A stretch of DNA of 64,000 bases. It comes from Nageia nagi (taxonomy: Eukaryota; Pinophyta). The translations under genes and the position numbers were made by a program. Shown piece by piece: positions 33,430 to 46,081 of the stretch. Every line of letters begins with the position of its first letter. The stretch's first letter is position 1. The stretch covers positions 99,634,001-99,698,000 of the forward strand of contig JBITNC010000001.1 of assembly GCA_050084985.1 (NCBI GenBank). Reading direction: 5' to 3'. The notes under the pieces were generated by a model. That model was not told where the DNA came from. It made no database searches and was given only the letters and a program-made list of their open reading frames with translations.

Positions 33430-35560
33430 TAGTTGCACCAAAACTCTAGGGTTTTAGATAGGACTAACACCAATTTTCAAGTGTGGCAAAAATGGATACA
33501 CCTATTGCATCTAATCATGAAAACCTTGAATATCCTCTTATACATTAGAAAAATACTAGGGCACAAGAAGAATACAAAAATGCACCTAGAATACATAGCA
33601 AAAGAATTTGAAAGCTTCATCCATAAGATGATTATGATAGTGCACTAGAATATTGAATATACTCTTTTGATGATAATGCCAAACCACACCCATTAGAATC
33701 TAAGGATCTCCCACCTAATGCCTAGAGGTACTTACTAGGATATTGTCTACTAATAATGGTCAAAAATTATTAGCTACAAAGGAATTTCTCCATTTTCTTA
33801 TCCAAATTTTGCAAGAGGTTAATACCAAATTCAAACACCTTCTAGGGTCTACCATAGATACTGATCCTAAATACATAAAATCAAAAGCAAATGATCCAAA
33901 AGACCTAAATTGATATGGCATTAACCCCTTGTCATAAAAACTATAAATATTTCAATCCTTCATAATTCAATCCCTTTATGGATGTCATCCTTAAACCTTG
34001 TGATCTAAACAAACCTCTTCATATTCAACCTAAACCTAGTGATTCCATTGAGCCTAGCATCGTTGCTTCCTTACTTGATCAGAATCCTAGCCTAGATATC
34101 CATGTTATTTAATATTCAAAAGTGGGACTTGTATCCTATCATGTTATTATGTTAGGTGATGATGATCAAGGATATGACATTGATAAAGAATACATGGTTG
34201 ATATTGATGCAAGTGAACCACCTACTAGATCAACCTTCCCTATTAGTTGGATGGATGAGTTTGATCCTACTATAGTGTTTGGACTAATAAGGAGATTTGG
34301 ATAGTTGGATGCAAAATAAGACATCCTACATAAAGAATTGCACTTCCTAAAGCTTAACCCCAACTACATCATAGCTAAACTAGAATGTAAATTGAACATG
34401 ATAAGTCAATTAGTAAGAAATATTGAATAAGGAAAGATTTATTATTTTGGATTATTTGTAGGGCTAGCTAAGAACAAAGATAAAGATACTAGTGAATCAT
34501 CACAACCTATTAACTCAGATAAGGCATTTCAATTATTATTTTTATTAAAAAGACAAAACGATTCCATCTATGACTACATCAACAAGCTTATATGATTTCA
34601 TAAAGTATTTCCAATCCCTTTTGTCATTGCATTTATCAATGAAGGTATAATAAACATGTAACCTTTACTTTGTTTGATGGTCATTTAGATCTTAGAGTAC
34701 ATTTGCAAACATATCATCTAGAAGTTATTTATTTTAAAAATGATGATGATATGTTGGCAAAATTGTTTACTTTAAGTCTAAAATCTAAATCATTTCTTTG
34801 GTTTACTCATTTTCCTAATGAATGTATAAAATTCTTTGATGATGTTATTATTGCATTCCTCAATCATTACAAGTTGTTTATCTATCTTGAAGCATATCCT
34901 TTGTACATGTATACCCTTAAATAAAAATAAGGTCATATTATTATTAATTTGTTCATATAGTGATCCAAGGTGGCCAATCAAGTTCAAATTCCATCTAAAG
35001 TTAAGAAACATATCCTCTTTCATGCATTGTTGTCTTCCTATAGGCATGACTCATAGATTTCCAAGATTTACCTTATGAATAGTTAATAGATGAGATAATT
35101 AGAAAATAATCCCATCATAAAACCTTCAATGAATCCTAGGATCATATGAAGAAAACCTCTCCTCATCCTATTCATCCTAGAAATTCTAGATCCTAACTTG
35201 AACCTAAAGTGAACATGGTTGCTCAAGTCAACCATGATGGTATAGAAGTTTGGAAGCCTAGAATTCATTGCAAGTATATAGAATTCCATGAGGACATCAG
35301 CAAGGTCATCAACACTTTGGTAGCCATGAACCTCATATATTATCCTCCCATAAAGGAATGTCCTCAAATAAAACCTTCAAATTATCAAGCTCATCTCTTT
35401 TGCAATTTACATAGGAGAGTTAATAAATCTATTAAGGAGTGTTATCACTTGATAAATATAATCCAAGACTTACATGATAAAGGTAAATTTAAATTTGATC
35501 ATGAAGTTTCATATGAAGTTTTGTAGCAATGTAGGTATAATCCATAGAAAAGGAGCCTGC
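33430..35560 (+). pseudogene. E2 Gag (Ty3/gypsy), degraded
   Basis: The capsid core lies at about 34660-34924: VTFTLFDGHLDLRVHLQTYH in a broken frame, then LAKLFTLSLKSKSFLWFTHF and FFDDVIIAFLNHYK, a Retrotrans_gag domain. A knuckle-like region at about 35395-35490 reads CNLHRRVNKSIKECYHL followed by IIQDLHDKGK, the usual gag end of this gypsy branch. N-terminal frames start near 33433. Several stops occur. E3 has the same parts in the same order. No protease follows. Confidence 0.78.
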
Positions 35561-36099
35561 TAAATGGACCTGTACATAATAGAATTGAAGGCTAACGATA
35601 TTCAACAATCCATTTCCATAGTTCAAGAAGGTGGTGCTAGATGATGATGGGATGTAGTTATAAACTAATACTATGAGTACACCTTAACCACATCAACCAC
35701 CAGTTTTAGGTATGATTTCTAATGTTGATCGTGTTTGGGCTATTCTATAAGTTTGTTTTATTTTATTTTATTTTGCATGCACTTTTTTATGTTTTGTCAT
35801 GTTTCATGCATGTTTTGTTAAATTTGCTTCCTAGTCCTCTTCATATCCTAGTGGCACCATTGAAATCTAGCGCTACCACTACATTCCATGTCTACCTTTT
35901 GTGACTATTTTTCTCTTTTTTGTACCTATGTGTGCTTTGTACATCATTTTCCTCTTTCATTATGTGTGTCTATCATTTGTTATATTTGTTAACTAGTTAA
36001 TTATTTAATTTCCTTAAAATTAAATTATCTAAAAATACATAACAAATATGATTGTCTCATAAAAAGTTGAACATATATATATAAGTTCAAAACTATACA

Positions 36100-37800
36100 T
36101 GGTATATCAGTACAACTAGTTCCCTCCCTGAAAACTCTAAACCAAAAATGGGTCTTGAGTCCTACTCTTGCTCCTAGCCCTAGACCACAACCTAGACCTA
36201 CTCACTAAAATAGTGTCCAAGGAATTTCCCATCTACATCATTTAATTATCCTTGATGATAATTAGATCATGTAGTCATTTCATCTCTTGCTAATAAATGA
36301 TGTGTGGTAGAGACTATAGTGTCTCTATATATCCCTACAACATGCCTATTTGAGCATCCCTAGTCACCACTTGTGTTTGAGAACTCACCACCTATGCCTT
36401 TAGCACTACTATCTTCACTTATAGCCCTATAAAAAAAATTTAGTGGTCATTTTTCCTTTTAGGTTATGTATCTACTAAAAATTTTGTAATTTCAAATAGT
36501 ATACCTAAGGTATCCATTGAGGGGGAAGTATCTCTCAATGATGAAGCCCAATATTGATTCAACACTATGGGAATTGGTGGTAGCTATCCTATTACCATAG
36601 GCTCCTTTGTGTCCTCCTCATCGAGGCCTAGTGGCATTGGCCTTAATGTGTCTCAACATCACTGGTACTCTAGAGTATGTTGATGATGTGAGATGGGCAC
36701 CTTGGGGGTATGATAGTCTAAATTTTCCCACTTCACAATCCACTTTGGCATAGCCATCACCCCTAGTAGGATAGTCCTATATCTATAACATCTGGCCATA
36801 GTCAACCACACCCTAGGAACTAGCAAAACCTATGTCAAGTTGAACTATCGAAGAACCCTATCTAGGTGATAGAACTCTATCACTTGTCTAACTCCTTAGA
36901 TATAGCATGGAGTCATACTCCATGTTATCTTGTCATCAATATCATATCAAACTGGTAGATTAAAATAGGGATCCTAGGTGATGTCCTTCATATCTAGTAA
37001 GTTTAGCAGTCTCTGACATTGCTCCATCTCACATGTCACTATCACCCTATGGGTTGTCTATCATTAAAAGTAGTGGGGCATGTATTTTTGTGTGATGGCT
37101 AGAAGTTACATCTTAACTATGCTGATGGCTCATATACTGATGATTGTAGGATGAATGAGTATGCTACAATCCTACCTCCCTTCTTCATAGAAATAAAGCT
37201 ATGATGATCCATGTACATCATGGCTAGTATACATGGGGCCCATGCGTATCTCTCCCTGTGAAGGCATATCCCCAACATGATGGGTATGTATCCAATTTGA
37301 AAACACTTATGGTTCTTATCACTACATAGAATAGTGTTGATAAGAATAGCCATGTATAGTCTAAACCAGTGGACTATGTCTATATCCTCTAGGGTCATGT
37401 AAACTATGTCATGAAAGGGTGCACCCTTCTTCTATTGTTAATAGTCATGTACCCCTATGAGCCACTAGCACTACTCCTCCATCTCATCCATCGATAATGT
37501 AGCCCTTTGAACTAGTGTACCCTTCATGGGTACCCATATTATATGGTGTATGTTAGCCAAAGTAAAGGTAATTTCTCACATTGATAAGTAGAATGTGTTG
37601 GTGTCATCACACCAATGCTCCATTAGTGCATTAAGTAAGTACTTATCATGTGGAATTCATGACATTCCCCTTATATGACCCAATCCTATAGTATCTAATC
37701 ATTATCTCTCTACTGTAGCTAGCTCAATCTATGCTACGATGTTCATGGCTAGAATCCATGGCTCACAGCACATCAAATAGGATTGGTCTTGCATCCATGT
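36100..37800 (-). pseudogene. Antisense plant-mobile-domain (PMD) remnant in E2
   Basis: Plant mobile domain proteins include the MAIN/MAIL1 family and transposon-borne relatives. The minus strand here reads HDKYLLNALMEHWCDDTNTF (about 37655-37600), then EITFTLANIHHIIWVPMKG, the conserved ALVERW.PET.TFHLP..E.T.TL.DV...LG.P.G pattern in diverged form. Further on come YMAILINTILCSDKNHKCFQ, YAWAPCILAMMYMDHH and a Gly/Arg-rich turn (37117-37398 open). It is antisense to gag, between gag and the 3' LTR. Stops interrupt it. E3 carries the homologous piece in the same relative place, so it belongs to the element. Confidence 0.78.
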
Positions 37801-39481
37801 ACCAAATTAAAATTATTAATAATAATGTCACTAAAAATCAAAAATTAAAATCTAAAATAACTAAAATATGAATTTGTCCCTTTTTCTTATCAAATTGATC
37901 TTAATTTTTACATTTTTTGAAATTTAAGATGTCAAATTGTGTTGAAATCCATGCAGAAGTCAATTTTTAAGTTTTGTTCAAATTTTTTAGTCCAATGATA
38001 ACATTAGGAACCTAATGATGTCACACAGCTCATGGCATCATTTTCCCCTAAATTTTTATACCCATCAAATTTTTGTCCAATTATATGGTAAAAATGATGT
38101 CTATTCCCTCCCATGCATGCTCAAACCCATCCTAACATTTTATCTCACCTTTTCTAATAATTTTGTAAAATCAACCAAAACTAGGCCTAATCAAAATTCT
38201 AATCTCTTAAAAACATCCTAAACTATGTATACATGGAAAATATGATAAGAAATTTGGTACCTAATGATCCTTTGATGAATAATGAATAATCAATGCCCTA
38301 TTCCCTTGTTGTGAAGTAATCCTCTATGCCATTTGATCAATTACAACCAATATACATGCCTACCACACTCTTGTAGCTCTTGTACAATCTCAAATAGCAC
38401 CAACAATCTCCTAGATAAGATCTCAAATTTATAAACCTAGAATGCATAAATGAATCCCAATCAAGCCTATTTATAAACTATTTCATGTCCTTTCTACCTA
38501 AATTGATCATTTTTCTCATAAACAACTCATCCTGAAAAACCTTTTCATCTTTAAACCATGAAATAGTCACCCATGGATAGTTCATCAATTTCCAAATCTC
38601 TCTTTAACCCAGCATCATTGCTAGGATCCTAGCATTACTACTAGCTTATGCCATCATTTTTTAGAAAAAAATTAATTTTTGGCTTTTGTATCATCTGTAT
38701 GGAAGAAAATGCATGCCATCTCTATCTATTTATGTCAAATTTATCAAACCCCCCTTTGGGCCAAATCAATCAAATTGTAAGTTCTCATGTCCTTTAAAAT
38801 TAGAATATTCCTATGTATTTTATAAATTTGTATTGCACTTTTTTCTTTCATGAATATGTTCTTCACTTGTTCACATTTTTTAGCCTTCAAAATTGCCTTC
38901 TTATCCTAGCATTGCCACTGTGTTCTAGCACTAACATTGGGTTACTCCTAGAGGATCATGTTGTCTATTTCTTTTCTCAATAATTTCAATGATAAATGAC
39001 TAAAAAACTATATTTTTATGTTTTTCTTCTTAACACATGTTGTAAATTCATATCCATTGCATTTGTTAATTTCCTTAGCATCAAAATATGTTAACATATG
39101 TAAAATTATAGCATGTCATATTTTTATTAGGTAAATTAAACATTTCATATCTTGGCCATTGCTTATCTCTTGGATAATGTTTAAAAAAACTAATTTTCTT
39201 AGCTACTTCATATATTATAAATTGCACTTGTCAATTGTTTCCTAGCTAATGATGAAATTGTCACTTTTTACTATCACATTACACTTATCAATGAAAATAT
39301 CTTGTCTTCATAAATTACTTATCTATTTGCTTGTCATATTAAACTAATAATTGTCTATATCTACTTAGCACATCTTATCAAATAATGATTATCTATTATT
39401 ATTACCATTCCCTATCAAAATAAAGGCTTGTCTATGCATGCATCATATTTTATCTATAATGCTTGTCAAAATATCATTTGT

Positions 39482-39750
39482 TACTCTTAACAATTGGCCT
39501 CCTTTGTAAGGAAGGGGCACTCTTATCAACAAAATCCATGGAAGCATGGTGGCTTGGAGAAACCAAGCTAGTCACTCTTGTCATTAATGCCTTTGTAAGG
39601 AAGGATTATTCTAACCAAAATCCATGGAAATATGGTGGTTTGGGGAAACCAAGTTGGTCACTCTTATCATATGACTCCTTTGTAAAGAAGGGTCATTCTT
39701 GTCAACAAATCCATGGCAAGATGGTGGCTTGGAAATCCAATTTACTATAA
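39482..39750 (+). repeat. Subterminal tandem repeat of E2 (about 88 bp, nearly three copies)
   Basis: CCTTTGTAAGGAAGG starts at 39501 and 39590, with CCTTTGTAAAGAAGG at 39677 (periods 89 and 87). Each unit contains AATCCATGGAA.ATGGTGGCTTGG. It lies about 360 bp inside the 3' LTR. E3 has the same repeat at the mirrored place. Confidence 0.85.
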
Positions 39751-40109
39751 TTAAATTGATTATATTTCTTCACTCTTGGTGGGTAAGTCACCAAGAACAT
39801 ATCTACACTTCTTATCACTTATCATGTTTATATTTGAGATATATTTTACACAAAATGTTTCTTCTCTAAAATCATAGTAGGTTCCATGTTCTTTGCCTTG
39901 GATTGCTACTATGATGAGAAGACCATCATGTTGCAACCAAATCAAATAAGGGGTATAACATAGCTGAAAACTTGGAGCATCTAAAGCTACTACCATGTGG
40001 CATGTTATCAAGGAATACTCTTTTACTCTTATCTTTTCCTAAATATACTTTGAATTATGTTTTGATTTTCTTTGTTCGAAACATCAAATCATATTCAAAG
40101 TGGGGCATA

Positions 40110-40814
40110 TGTTAACACCTAAAAAGGAATTTTAATTTAATTAAAATAGCCCTTTTTAGTTATTCAAAATGATTTATTTAATTTATTAAATAAATACCTT
40201 TATCTATGTGCACTTTCATCTACCTTTGTGTTTTATGGTAACAGGTGGGTTGACCTCACAATAAGCCTAAGGAGGAGTCTTGGCACTCTACTTATTTCCT
40301 ATAAAGGTGTAAGGATGTGCATAATCATTGATAGGACATAATCTAGCATTATCTTGAATCCTTGATAGGTGGAAATTACTAGTGTTATTATTGATTTATA
40401 TTTCTCAATATCACCTATCAATTCTAAAAATTGTTATACTATGAGTTATATATCCATGTGATCTTTCACACCTTTGCACATGATATTTTGTAAAATGAAG
40501 GTCTAACAATGACACCAAGCTTGAGGTAAGGCTAAACTAGAAAGGTAGCAGAGCACTGTCACTAGGTTGAGGTTGAATTGGTGGCTCCATTCTTTGGAGC
40601 GGCATATCATTTATCTTCTTTTATCTAGATATCGCCTTCAATCATCATCATAGGTAAAGTATAGGTTTGTGTCTTTCATTTTCCAATTTGATAGGTTAAG
40701 TTCAATTTGATTACTATTATTACTTTTCCATAGCTTCATGGTTAATTTTTTAATTGAATATTTTGTAAATAACCATAATTTAATAATTAATTTTATTATT
40801 TTTTGCTTATAATA
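40110..40814 (+). repeat. E2 3' LTR (705 bp)
   Basis: Starts TGTTAACACCTAAAAAGG after a purine-rich tract. It ends CTTATAATA, where the terminal CA has become TA. Clearly diverged from the 5' LTR by scattered substitutions and small gaps, so the insertion is old. Confidence 0.85.
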
Positions 40815-42055
40815 GTTGGAATGGAGGGGTGGTAAAAATATTTGGGCTTGAGTTTAAAATGAACTAAAACCTTATGGAACAAGTTGTTGGTCTACTAGCA
40901 AATAAGGATTTGGTCTAGAGAGATAATCATAGTCTTAATATGGAACTCATCAAGTTTGGGGCAAGTAATTCCCCCTTACCCCAAGAAAAAAAGAGGAGTT
41001 CCACGTGATTCCTTACCAAAGTCTTGGAGTGAGGTTGCTAAGATGATTATTTAGTACATTATAATGGATGCCTTTGAAGATTGGCTTCAAAGCTTTCATT
41101 TTGGCTTGATTAATTATCTTCATGTCCAAAAGATAAATATCTTAACCTTCCTTTATGTTGAGCTTGACAAAAATATTAAGTTCATCCGTGTGAGACACTT
41201 ATTCACCAAGGGTTAATGAAGATGATTTTTAAGCATATTATCCATCAGAGGAAAATCCAAGATAAGATAAGATTTTAACAAACCACTCAATCCAAACCAT
41301 TTTTTAACTCTAGTGGAAGCTCTTATGAAAAGGTCTACTAAAAAAGCTAAGAATAAGGATATAGAGTGGATCCCATAACCTAAAAGAGGATCTAGCTCAA
41401 GGAGGGATGACAAGGAGCCACTACACATGGAGGGGTCTACTTCAGAGTCTTTAAGGATAGGGGAGGAGCTGATGGAGGAAGAATATGATAAGATACCATT
41501 AATGGTGGTGATGATAGTAAGAAAATCCTTGGGAGTAATTGGAAGAGGAATGTGGCCTTAAAGGATAAAGATGATATGGACTACCTAATGGAAAATAAGG
41601 AGGATATATAGAATGATCTATTCGTTGATGCCACTCATATGAATGCCTTATAGTAAGGCACAATCCTTACAATATTGGAAGGAGCACTCAAGATGAATGA
41701 TACACTAGAATATATTATCAAGGACCTAGTTAATGAGGTCAGAAAACAAGTTCAGTTTGGATGGTGTAGTAGTTATTGTTCCATAAGGCTATAGTGAAGC
41801 CTTTGTTTCTTATTAAGTGTGTTTTAAGTGGCTTATAGAGAAGCTTTTATGTTAAGCTTGTGTTTAGCTTTTATTTTGTCTAATTGGTTGGCTACAATGA
41901 ATCTTGGTTACTTTATTTTGTGATTACTTTGGTTGATTAAGTGGAATTTAGTGCCCTATCTCATTCCTAATCCAAATTCTTATCTTGATTGAAAATTTTG
42001 TAAAGAGGTTAGCATTCCTCTAAAAATTCATCTTCCAATTTAATTAAAAAAAATA
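40815..42055 (+). pseudogene. Unidentified repeated coding remnant, copy 2
   Basis: The plus-strand frame reads VPRDSLPKSWSEVAKMII (about 41000-41055), stop, then DAFEDWLQSFHFGLINYL and VQKINILTFLYVELDKN (about 41070-41180). It matches copy 1 at 25690-26985, as does the 3' end near 42000. Acidic segments follow (41400-41720) in both copies. E2 inserted at or near its left end. Protein identity unknown. Confidence 0.5.
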
Positions 42056-42980
42056 TGAAATTCAAATACAAATTATATTGATTTATATATTTAATTGAAT
42101 AAAAAATGATTTTGATTAAATTCAAAAAGAATTATATTTAAATATGTTATTGAATTATAGGGTTTCTAGCAAGGATCAAATTTGCAAGGTTGGGTGAATT
42201 TTCATTTAAAGGATTTATAAAAATTTAATCATTTGTATTTCAATTTCAAAAATTAATATCATCCTTCAAATGAAATTTATATATATTATTTATACTTCAA
42301 AAAAATAATATTAATTATAAAATTACTATTGTATGATAAAGCCTATGATTTTTCATAACAACTTTTCCAAAATAAAGCTTTATTTTATCTTTTAAAATAT
42401 ATACAAAAAATGTTTAACAAAATGAGCAAACAAATCTAACAACATCTAATATATCATCATAGCTACTTCAAAATCAATGCATACTCATCCATTTCTCCCT
42501 TTGACGATAAAATGTAATGCATTACAACCTAATTTTATTTTTCTCAAAGGTGAACACCTAGAAATTTTCTACAATGATTTCAACAAAAGATATTCCTAGC
42601 CCTTATGGCACTTATGTATCTCATAGCAAGCCACCATTTCAAGACTAAACTAGTGGGGCTTCTTAACTCCACCAATTATAGCGGTAGACTTGCAAACCAC
42701 CTTAGACATCAATTATTTATTAGGGCCTTACCTCTGTGGATTTACTTGTTGTCTACTTTATCAAATGATTAAATCTTTCAAATGTGATGAAGGCCTCATG
42801 CAGTTTCTACCCATTTATAGATTATCTCCTCATCATTTCCTTTCAAGTTTCTTCTCTTATTTATGTAGATGAGGGAAAAGTTCTCTTCCCTCTGATGTTT
42901 CACCCTTATCAATGATTAGGAAGCTTTTTCTTTATCTTAATGGAGGATTGATTTGGAATATAATAATAACAAAAACACTT
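42056..42980. other. AT-rich stretch, nothing recognised
   Basis: No supported gene. Small open frames near 42690 show no domain. Confidence 0.4.
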
Positions 42981-42984
42981 TAGG

Positions 42985-43220
42985 AATACTAGTGCATACC
43001 TTTTACCAGCATGGGGTCACCACTAACACCACCGTAAGTTCCATAAATAGTAGGATTGTAACCCAAATATACCTTTTTTTTACCCCTAAAAGGGAATACA
43101 GAAATACTAGTGCATACCTTTTACTAGCATGGGGTCACCACTAACACCACCATAAGGTCCATAAATGGTAGGATCATAACCCAAATATACCTTTTGTTTA
43201 CCCCTTAAAAGGGATAAATA
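42985..43220 (+). repeat. 118-bp direct tandem repeat, two copies
   Basis: AATACTAGTGCATACCTTTT (42986) recurs at 43104, period 118 bp. The following CATGGGGTCACCACTAACAC and CCCAAATATACCTTTT are shared with few differences. Confidence 0.85.
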
Positions 43221-43290
43221 CATTTTTTTTACTCCTAAAAGGGATACATATATTTAATGTATTCCCTTTTATGGGTAAACAAAAGGTATT
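43186..43290. repeat. Imperfect inverted repeat, about 27-bp arms
   Basis: ATACCTTTTGTTTACCCCTT plus AAAAGGGA (about 43188-43214) is nearly the reverse complement of TCCCTTTTATGGGTAAACAAAAGGTAT (43263-43289), with a loop of about 48 bp. Further AAAAGGGATA/TATCCCTTTT words surround it. It could be a MITE-like hairpin grown out of the neighbouring tandem repeat. Confidence 0.7.
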
Positions 43291-43672
43291 TATCCCCTAT
43301 TAGGGATAAACATAAATCATTTATCCCTTTTCATGAGTAAATAGAAGTTATATTTATCCTTGTAAACAAAAGGTATTTAACCTTGTGTAATAATAATATC
43401 ATATGCCATCATCTATTAATCAACAATTCAATAACAATTACAATTACACCATAAAACCCAAAAGTATATTTTCTTATACCAACTATTGTTGATATGGTAA
43501 TTGAAGTTTAATAATAAACTTAATTTTTTTAAGGGTAATTTTTCAATATGTGCTTCCAATGAGAAATAAAAATTACATAAACACTTCAATCTTGCAAGGT
43601 AATTTTTCTTCCTTTTCATTTAACTCATAAAAAAAATGTATACTTTATATGTTAGGTAAAACACCTATAAAG

Positions 43673-44425
43673 TGTTAGGATTCGGTATACAAAAATATAG
43701 TTGAGTAATTACTCTACTTTAAACTAGAAGAAAAATAAAGCAAACAAGATCATATAATAGATGACAAGCATGTAACATGATTCATCCAATATGGGCTATG
43801 TCCATAGAGAATATCCAATCCTTAGATTCAAATTAGTCCAAGCCATCAAATAACCAAACCATTGTATCTTCACTTTGGTTTTTCAAGGAATACTTATTAC
43901 AACATTCTCTCTCCCAAGGATTTATCTCCTCTTCCTATTTCTCACAACTAGGCAAATCTACATACACATCCTTTCATTACCCAATTATATAAGATCTTAC
44001 ATAAATGTATAGATTCATATACAATCTTATTTTTAGTACAAACTATAGTGATTTTATACCTATGAAATTCACCCCCCACTCCACATGTGTAGACTCAAGT
44101 TCAAAATCTTAGAATACCCAAAAACCATGTTACATATCTCAAAATAGATTTTACACATATTTAGATTCATCATCAATCACCATCATGTTGATTAGTCTAT
44201 CAAGATTGGCCTCCACTAGATCAATTGTAATTCATACCCTAATTTATTGGATGATGCTTTTGATTGGTCAAATGATATTATTGATTAGCTTCTTATAGAT
44301 CAATTGTATCTATTTGATTCCCAGCTCGTTAATTAGACTTATTGATCAACTTTATACATGCCAAGAGTCAAATAGAGAGTTGAAAAATGTACCTTAACCC
44401 AAAATATCACTCTTAATTCCTAATA
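43673..44425 (-). repeat. LTR relic, probably copia-type, minus strand (753 bp)
   Basis: On the minus strand it starts TATTAGG at 44425 (probably from TGTTAGG) and ends CCTAACA at 43673, giving 7-bp inverted ends. Immediately upstream on that strand is AACATGGGAGAT, a copia-like purine tract, so this would be a 3' LTR. No matching second LTR is visible in the window. Assignment is by ends and purine tract only. Confidence 0.42.
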
Positions 44426-46081
44426 ATCTCCCATGTTAAGACTAATTTCCTAAAATATCTTATAGACTTATATTTGTATATTCTCATATTGATCTCTTAT
44501 TCCTTGAGATCAACCAAAATTAGAAGAACCTCTAATTTGTACTTTGCAATCACCTTTGCATTCACCTAAATAATAATTTGTTCCTTATCACCTTTCCTTT
44601 CTAAAATTATTTTGTAGTGTTCCACCTATTCTTGATTTCACCAAATTTTAGATCTATTTTTTATAATATTCAACACTCAAGTGATTTAGGAATGGAAAAA
44701 GGTGATCCACATGAGCATATTAGCATTGCTAGCTAGTCAACACCCACATGGGAAGATTGACCAAATTTGTATTGAACAATCATGATAGAATCTTTTTGGA
44801 GTTCACTTCCTCAATGTAGATGTCCTTGGGAAAACCAGGGATATGGAACACTAGCCTACCCACATTTATCGGATAGGTACACCATGTTTCTAGGCATCCT
44901 CATGCCCATATCTTGGAAAACCATGGATATTTTGGTTACCATACCAATAATATCCTCAAGTGGTTTTTATCATATAATCATTTTATTAAACATATTTTAA
45001 AAGAAAAACCACCCATCTAATTTGTTCCTAAAGATATTTTCAACTAAGACAAATACTTTTTTCTACATTTTATTTCTTATTAAATTACAAGCCATTATGT
45101 TTACTATATTCTAAACATCTTCAAATACAAAATAATTAATTTCCAAATAAACATATTTTCAAATCTCAATTACTAAAATTCGTAAAAGAAATCATTACAT
45201 TTGATTAATGGAAAATAATAATCTCAAGCATGATCAAGAAGCAACCATAAAATACAAGTAACAATATATTAAAATAAAAGTCCCACATACATGACTTGAC
45301 AAGAATAATATCACTTTATAGGTACATTGATACACAAGCATAGTAACAAATCCCAAGTACCACCAAAGGTGACTACCCCTAGCAAGGGAGTGTGGTATAA
45401 AGTGGTTTTCAAATAAAGAATATTTTAGGATAGGAACTTCTTATCATTTGTCAAAATTCAACACAATTTTGTTTACGATTGTTTAGTTTACTTTTACTAA
45501 AGTGTTATATGAAGAAAACCAATGAATCTCTATTGATCATTAATCTCATAATCAAAATATGTTGGTATATAAATATTTAGAATTTGACATTATTCCTATG
45601 TCAAATAACCCTATATTATGGGCACAAACATTATGACTTTTATCTCCTAAGTCAATTTACAATCACTAGTATGCATTGCATTTTATTTAAATATTGAATT
45701 ACATTATATATGGTTCAGTTTTTATATTTTTCTTCCATGAAAAACTATCATTCATATCTTTATCATCACTATTTATTGTCTTATATCCACTACAAAATAA
45801 TTTGTATATAAAACCTTGTAATCATGGATTAAATAAACTCTATGATATTCATTCATTTAAATTTCTAATATCTATTTATTAAAATAATTAAGACCTATTA
45901 TTTCATATAATTATTTTATTTCATTTCAAATCTATAGTCATATTGCTCAAACTATTGATGATACTCATTATTTTGTGTATTATCTTATTTCCATAGCTTT
46001 TTATTCTTTGAACTTAAATCTAAGTTCATGTCAAACCTCACATACCATTTAGGTTTACTACAAGTGTGTAGCTATACTTTT
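44426..46081. other. AT-rich flank left of E3, no gene recognised
   Basis: May include the decayed internal 3' region of the LTR relic. Without E3 this sequence would continue at 54405. No domain could be read. Confidence 0.4.
46077..46081. repeat. E3 target-site duplication, left (CTTTT)
   Basis: CTTTT precedes the E3 LTR end at 46082. The same pentamer follows the other LTR at 54405-54409. Confidence 0.85.

Larger units (their letters stand above)
32658..40814 (+). mobile_element. E2: family-B Ty3/gypsy element without pol, with antisense PMD remnant
   Basis: The LTRs at 32658-33384 (727 bp) and 40110-40814 (705 bp) frame a 6.7-kb internal region. That region holds a primer-binding site, degraded gag (about 33430-35560), an antisense plant-mobile-domain remnant (about 36100-37800), about 1.7 kb of AT-rich DNA, an 88-bp tandem repeat (39482-39750) and a purine-rich CAAAGTGGGGCAT before the 3' LTR. 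No protease, reverse transcriptase or integrase is visible. The flanking pentamers GTTAT and GTTGG agree at only three positions, so the target duplication is degraded or absent. Confidence 0.82.

Noticed and set aside
36100-37800. PMD segment as a host MAIN/MAIL1-like gene
   Set aside because: Full of stops and repeated at the same relative position in E3, so it is element cargo.
32653-40819. A GTT target duplication around E2
   Set aside because: Flanking pentamers GTTAT and GTTGG agree in only three bases, which is not enough to claim a duplication.
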